Positions 22,414-34,734 are shown, counted from the first letter of the stretch. The stretch is DNA of 64,000 bases from Gordius sp. MW1 (GCA_964036665.1 OZ038529.1:1922001-1986000); one strand, 5' to 3'. Notes: generated from the sequence alone by a model not told the origin. Translations and numbers: made by a program.

Positions 22414-24149
22414 CTAGCTGTGCCCGGCCAAGCGTTGCTTTGGCTCAGTCCTTAAGTGGTTAATTAAGTATAAGCTATTAATAAGACTTATCTAAAATGG
22501 GGTCATATATGAAATAATTTATAATGTGAAAGGACCGAATGATTTTATGAACCCACTATTTTTAGTATATATTTATATAATAAGACAAACCAAATGCAAA
22601 TTCTGTTTTAGTCATCAAATCCGACTAAAATTAAATGTTTTTGAAAAAATTGCTTATTAATGCTGTTACTTATTATACAATAATACCATTATTTTATTTT
22701 TCTAGTTAGCTGATTTATTTGAAATCCAATTTTCTTTAATATAATAAAATAATTATTGAAGGATGGATAATTATTAAAAATATGCTTCTATGATCGACCA
22801 CGTGATAATAATGACAAAAACTGCATAATTTAAATTTTATTTATTTAATTTAAATAGTCTGTTAAACCCCAATAATTTTAACCGTATACTGTAACATTTT
22901 TATTATACTTTTAAATATCTAATTCGAGAAAACTTCAGCTTTGTATGTAAGACGTCATTATTGTATATGCTGCTATAAATGAAACTGGACGGGAAATGTC
23001 AGATATTTTTAAAACAAAAAGGTATTTTAGGAATCTGAAAAAGCTATTTTACCCCTGGCCTATCTGGGCATCTACGGCTAAATTTTCGCTCGAATCGGAT
23101 CTGAAGTTTCAGAATTTAGCCCTCTTTTAAAACCAAAAGGCCGAGAAATGTCCGATCTTAAAACTAAAAGAATTTTAGCAATCTGAAAAAGCTATTTTAC
23201 ACCTGGCAGCCCTGAGAACCTACGGGTAAAGTTTCGCGCGAATCGGGCCGGTAGTTTCAGAATTTATTCTCATTTAAATATCTCATTTAATAAAAATTAA
23301 TGATAGATAATGACATTTATATATAAATAGCATTTACTCAGAAGAATCAACGTTGGACTATTTTATATTACATTTAAATTATATATCCTTTCATCTTTCT
23401 CATTTAAAATATCTCATTTAATGATAATGAGAAAAATTCATCTTCTTCACCTATATATGTTCTCAAATAATCTATAATTTTATTTATTTTAGGTTAATTC
23501 ATAAATTTTATGTTGTCACCGTTAAGAAAAGATGACGTTTAAGAAATTTAATTCATAAATTTTATGTTGTCTTGTCACCGTTAAGAAAAGATGACGTTTA
23601 AGAAATTTAATTCATAAATTTTATGTTGTCTTGTCACCGTTAAGAAAAGATGACGTTTAAGAAATTTAATTCATAAATTTTATATTGTCACCGTTAAAAA
23701 AAGATGACGTTTAAGAAAGTTAATTCATAAATTTTATGTTGTCTTGTCACCGTTAAGAAAAGATGACGTTTAAGAAATTTAATTCATAAATTTTATATTG
23801 TCACCGTTAAGAAAAGATGACGTTTAAGAAATTTAATTCAAAAATTTTATGTTGTCACCGTTAAGAAAAGATTACCTTTTACAAACTACTATAAGTGATA
23901 CACTTTTACTACAGAACTGTCTGTATATTCAAATTTTCGACGAACGCGAGGAGGTGCGTTTGATTGACATTTTATTGAACGTCAAAACGCATAAAACCCA
24001 ATATCTCGAAAATTAAAAAGAATTTTAGAAATCTGAAAAAGCTATTTTACCCCTGGCCGCCCTGGGAACCTAGGGGTAAATTTTCGCGCGAATCGGGCTG
24101 GTAGTTTCAGAGATTAGCCCTTACATACATATATACATATATACATACA
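22414..24149 (-). mobile_element. Non-autonomous Helitron, 5' end replaced by a second Helitron
   Basis: On the minus strand the 3' end is a hairpin (GCCAAAGCAACGCTTGGC) followed by CACAGCTAG and then T, the Helitron 3' signature. Its interior (GATTCGCGCGAAAATTTAGCC-type blocks) matches the Helitron at 51136-52319. The expected TC 5' end is missing: the neighbouring Helitron starts at 24150, inside its 5' microsatellite. Confidence 0.75.
23490..23880. repeat. Minisatellite, seven copies of a 54-60-bp unit
   Basis: The unit contains TTCATAAATTTTATGTTGTC, ACCGTTAAGAAAAGATGACG and TTTAAGAAATTTAA. Copies differ by an extra TTGTC and single changes. It lies inside the Helitron. Confidence 0.9.
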
Positions 24150-24247
24150 CTAGCTGACCCGGCAAACGTTGTTTTGCCCTATTAAAAATATTAAAAAAAT
24201 AAAAAATTTAAATAAGAAAAAAACTACCAATTAATATCTATATGTTC

Positions 24248-24978
24248 TACTTTTTACATTTTTTAAAACTTACATAAACGATGAAAATAAATCCTTTATG
24301 CGCCCGCCATCCCTCCTCTCCACCCCACATTTCTTCGATTGGAAGATCTGGAAAAACATAATTTAGAGGATTTAGATTATCATAGTTTATAAACAGGAGA
24401 AATTTTGTCTATTTTTACATTTTTTAAAACTTACATAAACGATGAAAATAAATCCTTTATGCGCCCGCCATCCCTCCGCTCCACCCCACCGTCCTTCGAT
24501 TGGAAGATCTGGAAAAACATAATTTAGAGGATTTAAATTATCATAGTTTATAAACAGGAGAAATTTTGTCTATTTTTACATTTTTTAAAACTTACATAAA
24601 CGATGAAAATAAATCCTTTATGCGCCCGCCATCCCTCCTCTCCACCCCACCGTCCTTCGATTGGAAGATCTGGAAAAACATAATATTGACAATTTAGATT
24701 ATCATAATTTATAAACAGGAGATATTTTGTCTATTTTTACATTTATTGAAACTTACATAAAAGATGAAAATAAATCCTTTATGCGCCCGCCATCCCTCCT
24801 CTCCACCCCACCGTCCATCGATTGGAAGATCTGGAAAAACATAATTTAGAGGATTTAGATTATCATAGTTTATAAACAGGAGAAATTTTGTCTATTTTTA
24901 CATTTTTTGAAATTTACATAAACGATGAAAATAAATCCTTTATGCGCCCGCCATCCCTCCTCTCCACCCCACCGTCCT
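24248..24978. repeat. 161-bp tandem repeat, about 4.5 copies
   Basis: The block ATGCGCCCGCCATCCCTCC recurs at 24298, 24459, 24620, 24781 and 24942, a steady period of 161. The last copy fuses with the helicase frame and supplies its last 35 or so codons. Confidence 0.93.
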
Positions 24979-26141
24979 ACGATACCGGGAATGTTCAATA
25001 GGATGCGATCATTAATTTTGTTGACGTCGTCATTCTTCGGAGCCAAGATTGCCCGTTCACAAAGCCAGTCGTGATTTGTGAAATTAATAGCAATTTCCGG
25101 GAACACCATATTTTCGACATCTTCAATTGATGACTGTATGTTGCAAAAGTGCGATGGAAATGATATTTCGTACGTTGTAGGTTCAATTGGAAATTTACCG
25201 TTTCCCAAGTCCAACAGTTGATTGGAAAATGGTTGAGCCAAATCATCATGAAGTAAATGAACACGCATGTTGGTGGTTAGTGTGATTATCTTCACATTTT
25301 TCCAAAGATATGACGCTTTCAGGCAAGCATTGAGCTCATCAGCGGGTGTTGACTTTGGTATGACTGGCAAGGTTTGACGGAAGTCACCGGCTAGCAGCAA
25401 GAGAGCTCCTCCCATTGGACGTGCAATCTGTCTCAAATCTCGGAGTGTACGATCCAGCGCCTCGAGTGCTTTTTTATGTGCCATCGTACATTCATCCCAA
25501 ATGATGATTGTGCATGTCTTTAGAACCGTGGCAATACCCGAGTTCCTACTGATGTTGCAAGTAGGAGTTTCATTTATATTTAGATTCAATGGGAGTTTGA
25601 AAGTTGAATGTGCTGTACGGCCTCCATCGAGTAGCGTGGCTGCTATGCCCGATGACGCGACAGCGAGAGCTATCTTATTATTTTTCCGAATTTCAGCCAA
25701 TATCAGATTAAGAAGAAATGTTTTTCCTGTTCCTCCTGGCGCATCTAGGAAAAGTAGACCTCCGTTACCGTTTGTAACGTATTTCATGACGGTGATATAT
25801 GCATGTTTTTGGTCAGCGACTAAGAGTATTTCCTGAGCGTTGACAAACAATTGTAGCTGAGCCACGTCGTATTGTTTATCACGCCATAAGTCACTGTCAT
25901 GAGCTATGCTTCTATCACGTTTAGGTGCAGGCAATCCGAGCTGACATAAAATTTTATTGTTTATGGATAGACATATGTCCTCAAGTAATATAAGAGCTCG
26001 ATTGAAGATGTCCTCCGAAAATGATATCTCCATATCCGGATGCACTCTACGTACTTGTAAAAGGATATCTTCACTGAGGCTTTCTTTGTGTGTATAGATA
26101 CAAACAAACACAATCAAACAAACACACAAACATACATACAT
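24870..26141 (-). pseudogene. Helitron PIF1-like helicase fragment
   Basis: An uninterrupted frame of 423 codons. It has a Walker A box GGTGKTFLLN near residue 138, a Walker B-like IIWDECTM near 213, GDFRQTLPVIP (motif III) near 254 and NMRVHL further on. The C-terminal helicase motifs after LLNIPG are cut off by the 161-bp repeat, and the N-terminal Rep domain is absent. The first 20 or so codons (MYVCLCVCL...) are the Helitron's 5' microsatellite, not helicase. It is a transposon remnant, not the host PIF1 gene. Confidence 0.85.
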
Positions 26142-26209
26142 AGTTTCATTTTTATATATAAGATATATACACTTTACTTTATATATATAGATTAGCTAAG
26201 GAAACGAAA

Positions 26210-27870
26210 AATCGATATCGTTTGTATACTAGAGACCAACTGGAAGGACAAAATATCAAAATATTAATTTTGACGGCACAGAAACTCATCAGAATGGAGT
26301 TGGTATAATATTATCGGGAATTTCAACAAACCGTGGTCGACCTTAAAAAAATCAATGACAGAATTATGTTGATCGAGACGTGTTTCAAAACTGTTACGAT
26401 AATCGTTATATCAGCATACGCATCTAAAAGTGGTTCATTTGAGTTGGAAAAAGTTTTCAAATAATTAGGTAAAGATGGGCTCATAGTTATTGGAACGGAC
26501 CTCATTGGATACGTGGGTAAATCAAGAGGAGGGGTATGAAAGAAATCACAGTGCGAGATTATCGCTTAAGGAATGAAGGAGTTACAGAAATTCTAAACAC
26601 TGCTCAGGCTTGTGACCTAGCTATAGGCAATACCTTCTTCAAGAAGAGACAAGAACACCTTTTAACGTACAAAAGCGACAGCCATTTTTTTCTCGTTAAC
26701 ACAACGCAACGCACGTAAAGAATGTTCAAAAGTTAAAGGTAATATCAAACACAAGCTGTTGGTGATGGACTATTAAAGGGCAAAAGGTACAAAGAATTGC
26801 GGCTATTATGAAATGAGGAGACTAAAGAATGATACTCAACAATTTTATGAAGAAGTAAGGAGACACGCTGACATCGTTTGATAATGATCAGAAAAGCAAG
26901 CCCACCAAGAGAATTCTCAAGGAGTCGTGGTGGTGAAAGGAAGAAGTGCAAACGTATCAAAGAAATGATTGTAAAAGATTTGGTATAAAATCAAGGCTAT
27001 TAATGATAAACAAGCTAACCAAATAGCTAAAAGATCGGCTAAAGAAAACGTAGCAAAAGCTAAAAATAAGGTGTACGATGATTTGAATGAAAAACTAAAC
27101 TTTAAGTAGAAAGATTGATCTATAAAATCGCAAAGTGAAGGGCCCGAAATTCCAAAGATCACGTAGAATGGCGGCTAATTAAGGGACAAAATGGAGAAAT
27201 ACTAACACGAGACAGACATAATTTACAAAGATGATACGACTATTATATAATTTACCAATTGAAAAATGTCGAGGAGCAAACCAAATAGGAAAATTAGACA
27301 CATCAGATTGGAGCTCAAAGTCGCTATGGGTGTTAAAGTCAGGAAAAGCTCTTGGACCGGATACCAATAGAAGTCATTAGGGCTTGTCTTAATATCCGAT
27401 TTTGCTGGACAGGAAAAATCGTTGTACGGGTTATAACATAGCCGTGTCTAAACTTCGAATTCACGGCAGATTTACATTTCAGACGCATAACAACATAACA
27501 GCGATTAATCTCAAGAGTTGAAATAAACAAAAAAACGGTTTTAACTATCAAAAAACAAAAATTAATAATTACAACTAAAGATAAATTTGCGCCATTTGAA
27601 TCTGAATCCGATATTAAGGCAAGCCCTAAAGCGGTAAGTAGTACTGGGGTCCAAATCCTCGCCAAACCTTTTAACAATAGCTTGAAAATGGGTAAAATGC
27701 CTAACGAGTGGAGGGATAGCTGCTATATGATACCGATATGCAAGATGAAAGGCGATATTCAGAATTGTTATAGCCACCGAGCTCTTAAGCTCATGAGTCA
27801 CACTTTAAAAGTGTTGGAAAAAGTGATTGAAAAACGGCTTCGAAGTTTGGTTCAAATTCTGATTTATGCC
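26210..27870 (+). pseudogene. Degenerate LINE, endonuclease and RT pieces
   Basis: 26536-26718 resembles the end of an APE-type endonuclease (DLAIGNTFFKKRQEHLLTY). 26960-27370 has a linker-like KENVAKAKNK region, and 27682-27870 an RT fingers segment (MPNEWRDSCYMIP, ALKLMSHTLKVLEKVIE). Frames shift often, stops are frequent, and a MITE (27377-27630) splits it. Confidence 0.75.
27377..27630 (+). mobile_element. MITE with TTAGGGCTTGTCTTAATATC ends, copy 1
   Basis: Inverted ends TTAGGGCTTGTCTTAATATC / GATATTAAGGCAAGCCCTAA enclose a body with GTACGGGTTATAACATAG. It interrupts a LINE reading frame. Related copies lie at 31004-31310, 35279-35552 and 56310-56687. Confidence 0.85.
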
Positions 27871-28084
27871 GGATAGGTATCCTCATATAAATAAGTGAAT
27901 TGCAAAATTGTCACATTCAAAATAATCTATCAATTAAAAAATATCATAAGAAGGTACATATGATAAAACAAATGTTGCAATGAGATTTATGATTATAAGA
28001 ATTTTTAAAGGTGTAACATAAGAGTTTAAGCATACCAACCTTCTAGTAGATAATAATTAATGATGTTTTAATGTTTAATGAAGA

Positions 28085-28970
28085 AGTCTTTATTAAATGG
28101 TATACAAAATTTTTCCATTGGTCAGCAGCCAGCACACGGTAAAAGTGGATATAAATTCATAAGAGTAAAAAAAACGAAAAAAAAAATTTCGAATCACATT
28201 TTGGCCACTGGTCATTTTTTTCCATTGGTCAGCAGCCAGGACATGGTAAAAGCGGATATAAATTTATAATAGTCAAAAAAAAAGGAAAAAAAAGTTTTCG
28301 AATCACATTTTGGCCAATGGTCATTTTATTCCATTGGTCAGCAGCCAGCGGACGGCCAAAAAGTCATAATAGCAATGGTAGGAACAGGAACAATCATAAT
28401 AGTCAAAAAAAAACGAAAAAAATAATTTCGATTCACATTTTGGCCAATGGTCATTTTTTCCATCGGTCAGGAGCCAGCGGACGGCCAGAAAATCATAATA
28501 GCAATGGTAGTAACAGGAACAATCATAATAGTCAAAAAAAAACGAAAAAATAAACTCGGATTCACATTTTGGCCAATGGTCATTTTTTTCATTGGTCAGC
28601 AGCCAACGGATGGCCAAAAAGTCTTATTATCAATGATAGTAACAAGAACAATCATAAGAGTCAAAAAAACTCCGGGATTCTAACCCAAAAACTAGTTAAA
28701 TTGCATAGCAATTAGAAGTAAACATCTTTTATTTATGTTTATTATATAACATTGGTCAGCAGCCAGCGGACGGCCAAAAAGTCATAATAGCAATGGTAGA
28801 AACAGGAACAATCATAATAGTCAAAAAAAAACGAAAAAAATAATTTCGATTCACATTTTGGCCAATGGTCATTTTTTTCATTGGTCAGCAGCCAGCGGAC
28901 GGCCAAAAATTCTTATTATCAATGATAGTAACAAGAACAATCATAAGAGTCAAAAAAAACTCCGGGATTC
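28085..28970 (-). repeat. Tandem array, reverse-strand form of the GGCCGTCCGCTGGCT unit
   Basis: Units of about 120 bp carry TTTTGGCCAATGGTCATTTT, CATTGGTCAGCAGCCAGCGG and ACGGCCAAAAAGTCATAATA. They are the complement of the array at 7741-10575. Frames such as 28321-28617 are repeat translations. Confidence 0.85.
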
Positions 28971-29220
28971 TAACCCCAAAACTAGTTAAATTGCATAGCA
29001 ATTAAAAAGTAAACAACTTTTATTTATGTTTATTATATAACTAGTTAAATTGCATAGCATTAAAAGTAAACAACTTTTATCTATGTTTATTATATAACAA
29101 AAACTAGTTAAATTGCATAGCAATTAAAAGTAAACAACTTTTATTTATGCTTATTATATAACTAGTTAAATTGCATAGCAATTAAAAGTAAACAACTTTT
29201 ATTTATGTTTATATAATAGA
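28690..29220. repeat. About 60-bp repeat with AATTGCATAGCAATT palindrome
   Basis: ACTAGTTAAATTGCATAGCAAT followed by AAAGTAAACAACTTTTATTTA recurs at about 28690, 28982, 29040, 29104 and 29162. The core AATTGC-ATA-GCAATT is a perfect short palindrome, also seen near 12280, 29393 and 47830. Confidence 0.85.
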
Positions 29221-29449
29221 TAATTTAACAAATCTTATATATAACACAGCGAGGGAGATAGAGATGAGGGGTGGGGCACCTCTTTCTCATGCATTAATTT
29301 AAAAAAGCGATAACCTAATATACCAAATGCAAATAGATAGGGAGGGTAACGGACAGACATCGGACAACGGACACCAAAAAACGAGCCCATAAATTGCATA
29401 GCAATTAAAACTACATTCACGACTAAAAAGAATATAAAAACGCGCTATA

Positions 29450-29890
29450 ACTAAACGGATGGCACTGATCCGTGTATGGAAATCGTGTTGGATTTAACGA
29501 TTTCCATTGTGATCTTTTGCCTGATAAAAAAATACTCTTTCAAACGGCGCCTAAATTTCCAATTGTGGTTGCCACTACGGGAATGAATATTGTGTCCGGA
29601 GGGGCGAATATTTGGCTGTCTTCCTATTCTCTGCACTGACTATAAGGTCGGGAGAGGAGTTGGATGGGGCAAATATGACCGTGGTGAGTCCCAAGTGAGA
29701 TTCAGTCCACGGGACCATGGGATGAGTGTGACCCCGTCTGGTCTTATCCCATCGGTGGTGCTAAGGCAGACGGGCTCCAAGGTGTTTGGGTAGATTGAAT
29801 CTATTTTGTTTTTTCGTATAGTTTTCCCAAGCATGGACTTCGCTAGGGTTTTCAAAAAATTTATAAGCCATTGTAGCCAAATTTGAATAA
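29450..29890 (-). pseudogene. Fragment of an RLE-type non-LTR retrotransposon
   Basis: The minus strand encodes part of the same restriction-like endonuclease domain as the element at 32061-34734: LEP...GIRPDGVTLIPWSRGLNLTWD. The frame breaks on both sides. Confidence 0.7.
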
Positions 29891-30339
29891 TTATTTTGAT
29901 TAATTAACCACCAATTTATTTTGCCATCTTATGAGGCAAGAGGCTGAAATTGCTGCGAGATGTTTTAGTAATCTCCTTTATTTACTAAAAACACCTTTTA
30001 AGTTTAAATTTTTTTATCATACAATAATGCTATAGATACAAATATGTGATAAACATATCATTAAATTAATTAATTTAATAAATCCGGTAAACGAGTGCTT
30101 TAATTAATTAAGAAGTATACTACAATTACTGCCATCTAGGGGCGATTTTTATTTTGAAACATGTTATATATACCAACTAACTTTAACCTACATTTAGCCA
30201 GATTAAGCAGTAGTTGGATAATAACCCAAGAATTTGTGGCCTTCATATATCGGGTTTATCATCTTCTTTAATTATTTATAAACATACCGCAAATCCTAAT
30301 TTGTAAATTAAAATCACAAAATAATTTACATGCCCTAAA
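29891..30339. other. AT-rich DNA, nothing recognised
   Basis: No gene or repeat seen. Confidence 0.45.
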
Positions 30340-30500
30340 GCCACTCCCCACCCCCCCCCCCCCTAAATGACAAAAAAAAATTTCAATGCAAAAACCCTTA
30401 AAAATTAAAAAAAATTAGGTTTTGCCCCTCCCTAATTGAACTTTAAAACGTTTCACCCCCCCCCCCCCCCATAAAAACCTGGCTACGCCCACGCCTAAGG
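30340..30500 (-). mobile_element. MITE of the CATGGGCG family
   Basis: Ends CTGGCTACGCCCACG; two long C-runs and a TTTTGCCCCTCCCTAATTG block mark the family. The left end is worn. Confidence 0.65.
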
Positions 30501-31003
30501 CCACTCGTACCATACTTTATTCAATAAGCTAAAATTTCATAGACTTTTTTTTAAGATAAATATTACTTGGATTTAACTCTTTTTGTAAGCAAAATGCTTT
30601 TATTAGATAAAAATGATACATAAAATATACACAAAAACGAGCATATTAATAGAATAAATTAAAAACTATTCATCAGGTTCTTCAAGAGCCAGCAACTTAA
30701 ATCATATTAAAAGTAATTAATAACCCAACTGCGAATCATACATATAAAACACGACCAAATTTACTAGATTATTATGATGGTCCATAAAAAAAATTTTAAA
30801 GCCGAGATCTCGTTTATTCAGGTTTAGTTCACTAGTTAGAAAGGAAGGAGAATTTTACTGCTGTAAATTTTTGATGTGTCATTAATTCTGATGGCGTTTA
30901 CGTCTTTCACTCACCTCACATTATTTCTCAGACTCTCGATTTCTCTGACCAGCTGGGCAATCTTAGCTAAGGACATCAAAGTTTTTAGGTGGTAGGAGTT
31001 TAT
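30501..31003. other. AT-rich DNA, nothing recognised
   Basis: No gene or repeat seen. Confidence 0.45.
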
Positions 31004-31310
31004 CTTAGGGCTTGTCTTAATATCGGATTCAGATTCAAATGGCGCGAATATAAATATCTTTATCAAATATCTTATTCAATTTCTTGTGTCAAACTCGGTT
31101 GTAATTATTAATATTTTGTTTTTTTATAGTTAAAAAGGTTGTTTTGTTTATTTCAACTCTTAAAAAACAAACTCTTGAGATTAATCGCTGTTTTGTTAGC
31201 CGTCTTAAATGTAAATCTGATGTGAATTCGAAGTTAAGACGCGACTATGATATAACCCGTACAACGATTTTTGCTGTGCAGCAAAATCCGATATTAAGAC
31301 AAGCCCTTAA
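31004..31310 (-). mobile_element. MITE with TTAGGGCTTGTCTTAATATC ends, copy 2
   Basis: Opposite orientation to copy 1. Ends TTAGGGCTTGTCTTAATATC and GATATTAAGACAAGCCCTTA are well kept. Confidence 0.85.
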
Positions 31311-31456
31311 AAAGGGGATTATAATTTTGAAGCCGGTTTCCATATAATAGGTTGCGACTGAGCGCACCCTGATTGGTTTACCGCAGGAGGAAAAAAGAAT
31401 AAAGTTGGCAGTGGTCATTGTTAGAGAGGAACTGTAGGACAAAGAAGTGAAATGGA

Positions 31457-31614
31457 CATGGGCGTAACCAGGTTTTGGATTAGAGGGGAGGGCGAAACGT
31501 TAAAAAGTTTAATAAGGGGGTAGGGGGCAAAACACAATTTTTTTTATTTTTAAGGGTTTTTGCTAGCATTTTTTTTTGTCATTTAGGGGGGGGGGGTCCC
31601 TGGCTACGCCCATG
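31457..31614 (+). mobile_element. Intact MITE, CATGGGCG family, 8-bp target duplication
   Basis: Inverted ends CATGGGCGTAACCAGG / TGGCTACGCCCATG. The octamer GAAATGGA flanks it at 31449-31456 and 31615-31622. Confidence 0.92.
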
Positions 31615-31622
31615 GAAATGGA

Positions 31623-32034
31623 TTAGTAGCGTGGGTTATGTATACTAATTAACAAGAAAAGATCTAATTCTATGGCTAATCTTTTAACTGTAAGAGATGT
31701 AGTATAGAATGATTGGTTTTGGTATTCCTTAATTATATTAAATTTGCTTTTGGTAAAAGTAAAAAATATATTTTGATTTTATTAGGAAACAAATTCTATA
31801 CTACATAACATACTGGATTGGTATTACATAATTATATGTAAGAGATGTGTTTGAGCGTAGCATCAAGGAGAAACACTATGAAATTATTGCAACGGGCAAA
31901 TTTGTGCCTCCATTTTAATGAGTTTTAAGTTCGGTTCGGTGTGTAATACTTTTCCGCTAATTTAATAAATAGATTTTTTCCCTCGTACACAATGCGTTTA
32001 AGAGATTTATGATCAGGAGGAACAATAGAGGGAG
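31623..32034. other. Intergenic DNA, nothing recognised
   Basis: No gene or repeat seen before the target duplication of the next element. Confidence 0.45.
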
Positions 32035-32060
32035 TATTTATCCATTGATGATGTCCCGAA

Positions 32061-34595
32061 ATTTGATAACCTCTATAACTAATGATCCTATGAACCTTGC
32101 TAATTGGGACAAAATCCTTAAATTCTCATACTACACTCTCTTTATCAGGCCTCCCGAAGACTTAAACCTATCTAAACAGATAAAAGACTCCATCGTTACT
32201 TTTGATATCAATAAACCCTTATGTTCTTCCCATACAAAACCTGCTTTTGCATCATCACTGAAACATACTGCAAAGCTAGTATCTAACAAAATTAACCACT
32301 TTAATCCAAAAGGAGCTCTGAGGGTGTTTTATGGCAACGATACAATCGCCCCAAGCACACAGGAAACTTACAACCAGCTTATACTAAAACATCCTCCTTC
32401 TTCATCCTCAGATAAATATCCCCACTCTAAATCCAACATATCCTTAGATTCCGCTGAGGTCGCCGAAGCCATTAACTCATTTCCCCTAGATTCTGCAGCT
32501 GGCCTAGACGGAATCCGCCCTATATATCTCCAAGATTTACTTAAAATGAATAACCTTAACTCAACATGCCTCTTAAAGGCCATAACATCTTTATGCAACC
32601 TTATTGTTAATGGGAACATACCTTATGAAATAATACCTATTCTGTTTGGCGCCAAATTGATAGCGATTAAGAAGCCAGATAATTCCCTAAGACCTATCGC
32701 TATTGGCGGAGTATTTAGGAGGATTATTTCGAAAATAATGTGCAATAAAATTAAACCGATTCTTTCCATCAACCTAAGTCCACACCAATTAGGTTTTGGA
32801 ATAAAGGGAGGCTGCGAAGCTGCTAGTCATGCCGCTAGGCTAGCCCTCGAATTCATACCATCGGACCATTGCATGGTCAAATTAGACTTTGCTAACGCTT
32901 TCAATTGCATTCGTAGAGACGTCCTTATTAAAAATTTTCTCGAGGATTTTCCAGAGTTCCATAACTACATCCTATTAAATAATGGCTCAACATCCTTTTT
33001 AAGATTTGGGGATTTTACAGTTAAATCAACTGAAGGTATCCAACAGGGTGACCCATTGGGTCCGCCATTATTTTGCTTAGGTATTCAAAGTTTAGTAGAA
33101 AAAATATCGCACGAATGCGACCTATCATTAAATTTATGGTACTTGGACGATGCCACCCTTTGTGGCCATCCTCGCGAAGTTTTTAAAGCTATCAAAATTA
33201 TAAAAGAATTCGAACCAATTTTAAAACTTAGACTAAATGAGACCAAATGTGAGATCTTTCAACCCCCTGACTACACATTATATCCCCACGTTACCCCTTT
33301 TTTAGCAATCAAGAAAGACGCTATGTGCCACCTTGGATCGCCCATAGGCGGTAGAGTTGGACTCGCTACTTATTTGGAGAAAAATCTCTCTATTTTAAAG
33401 TCAAAATTAGATCTCTTAAAGTGTCTGCCTTCACACCACGCTTTTTACATAATAAAAAACTATTTTAATATTTCAAAGATTCAGCACTGTTTTCGCTCTT
33501 CAAGTGCTTTTTTTACACTCGGAAATTTTAAACCTCTTCGTACAAAATATTAAATCTATTTTACAATCTATTTTAAATATTAAATTCAATACTCATAGCT
33601 GGTTACAAGCTTCCCTACCAACCAAATCGGGTGGTTTAGGGATTCGCTCAACGGCCTCAATATCTCTAGTCTCCTTTATTTCATCTTATAAATCCGTACA
33701 AGATACCATTTTTAAGTTGTATCCGGTTAAAGAAGACCCGCTTCTACCCATTGCTTTAGCTACTTGGGAAAACAACACCAATTTCGAAACACATTTGCCA
33801 CAAACCTCACGACAAAGAGATTGGGATGCCGGACTTGTGTTGCACTCCGTTGATTATCTAATTTCGAGTAGCGATGCAAGTCAGTGTTCTAATTTAAGGT
33901 CGTTTTTGTTTGATGGCTCAGGTCACGAATGGCTAGAGGCCTACCCAAGCTGTCTCACCGGGATGATGCTGGAGGACTCGGAGCTTTCGTACTCCATAGC
34001 ACTCCGGCTAGGGGTGAAATTTTCGAAGACATTTACTTGCCGAAATTGCAGCATACTCGTAGACGAACAAGCCAGGCATCCCTTACACTGCCTGGCAAAC
34101 AAATTCAAATATGCTAGACACAATAAGGCCAACGCCTTAATTCAAAGTGCCCTGAAGAGAGCAAAGATTCCATCCATCTTGGAGCCATCGGACCCCGCCT
34201 TGGAGGGACGTATAAGTCCTGATGGATCTTCTTTAGTCCCATGGAGCAATGGTCTTCACCTTAAATGGGACTTCACATGTATTGACCTATTTGCCCCCTC
34301 TAACTGCAACAATGATTCTTTAGCTGTTGCAGAGGGGCGGAAAACCAATAAATACAAAGCCCTATTATCCTCAAATATTTTTATTCCATTGGTTGCTTCG
34401 TGTTCAGGCACCTTTGGCAAACAGGCCTTAGCTTTTTTTAAAGAGGTTGGAAGACGTTCTCCCCCGTCTAAACATTCGGTACCCTTTTTACTAAAACAAA
34501 GACTTGGTATTCTTATAGCCAAGTACAACTTTAAATCGTTCGCGGATTCTTGGCCAATTTTGGAAGATCCCCTCGATGATGATATATCCGAATAG
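32061..34595 (+). pseudogene. RT plus restriction-like endonuclease protein, one frameshift
   Basis: Frame 1 (to 33553) holds the RT: AGLDGIRP, an LRPIAIG motif, DFANAFNCIRRD, the GIQQGDPLGPPLF turn and the catalytic box YLDD. Frame 2 (33504-34595) continues after a shift in a T-run near 33507. It shows a CRNC...H...C finger (about residue 180), then LEPSDPALEGRISPDG, LKWDFTCIDL and an AEGRKTNKY Lys-containing helix, in the order of a PD-(D/E)XK endonuclease. This RT plus C-terminal RLE order is that of R2-like and other early non-LTR lineages; YLDD in place of the common YADD is notable. The first 17 codons of the open frame before 32061 are host DNA. Confidence 0.85.
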
Positions 34596-34734
34596 TGTAT
34601 TATTTTATTCGGCGCATTTTGCCTTTTATATTTCATGTATTTATATTATATTACTGTCAGCGGATTTTTAACAAATAAACTTTTAAAAAAAAAAAAAAAA
34701 AAAATATTATTATAATAATATTTATTATTTTTTA
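32061..34734 (+). mobile_element. 5'-truncated non-LTR retrotransposon with RT and restriction-like endonuclease
   Basis: A 26-bp direct repeat (its last 20 bases TCCATTGATGATGTCCCGAA) ends at 32060 and at 34760, so the inserted unit is 32061-34734. It ends in a run of about 20 A (34685-34704) and an AT-rich tail. Long target duplications, a 5' truncation and a poly(A) tail are what target-primed reverse transcription leaves. It carries an RT and a C-terminal endonuclease with one frameshift between them. Confidence 0.9.

Larger units (their letters stand above)
24150..26191 (-). mobile_element. Helitron carrying only a helicase remnant
   Basis: On the minus strand it begins with A|TCTATATATATAAAG at 26191 and ends with a GGCAAAACAACGTTTGCC hairpin, GGGTCAGCTAG and T at 24150: TC...CTAG inserted between A and T. 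Length 2042 bp. The Rep nuclease is missing; only a PIF1-type helicase part remains. Confidence 0.88.

Noticed and set aside
23490-23880. Regular direct repeats resembling a CRISPR array
   Set aside because: The unit is continuous with no unique spacers, it lies in a Helitron, and the genome is eukaryotic; it is a minisatellite.
24870-26141. Host PIF1 DNA helicase gene
   Set aside because: It lies between Helitron termini, lacks the C-terminal helicase motifs, and begins in the transposon's microsatellite.
28321-28617. 98-residue minus-strand protein with repeated DYYDCSC motifs
   Set aside because: It is the translation of a DNA tandem repeat; the other frames are equally open and repetitive.
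32009-32060. The first 17 codons of the long RT frame as its true N-terminus
   Set aside because: They lie in and before the 26-bp target duplication, so they are host sequence that happens to be open.
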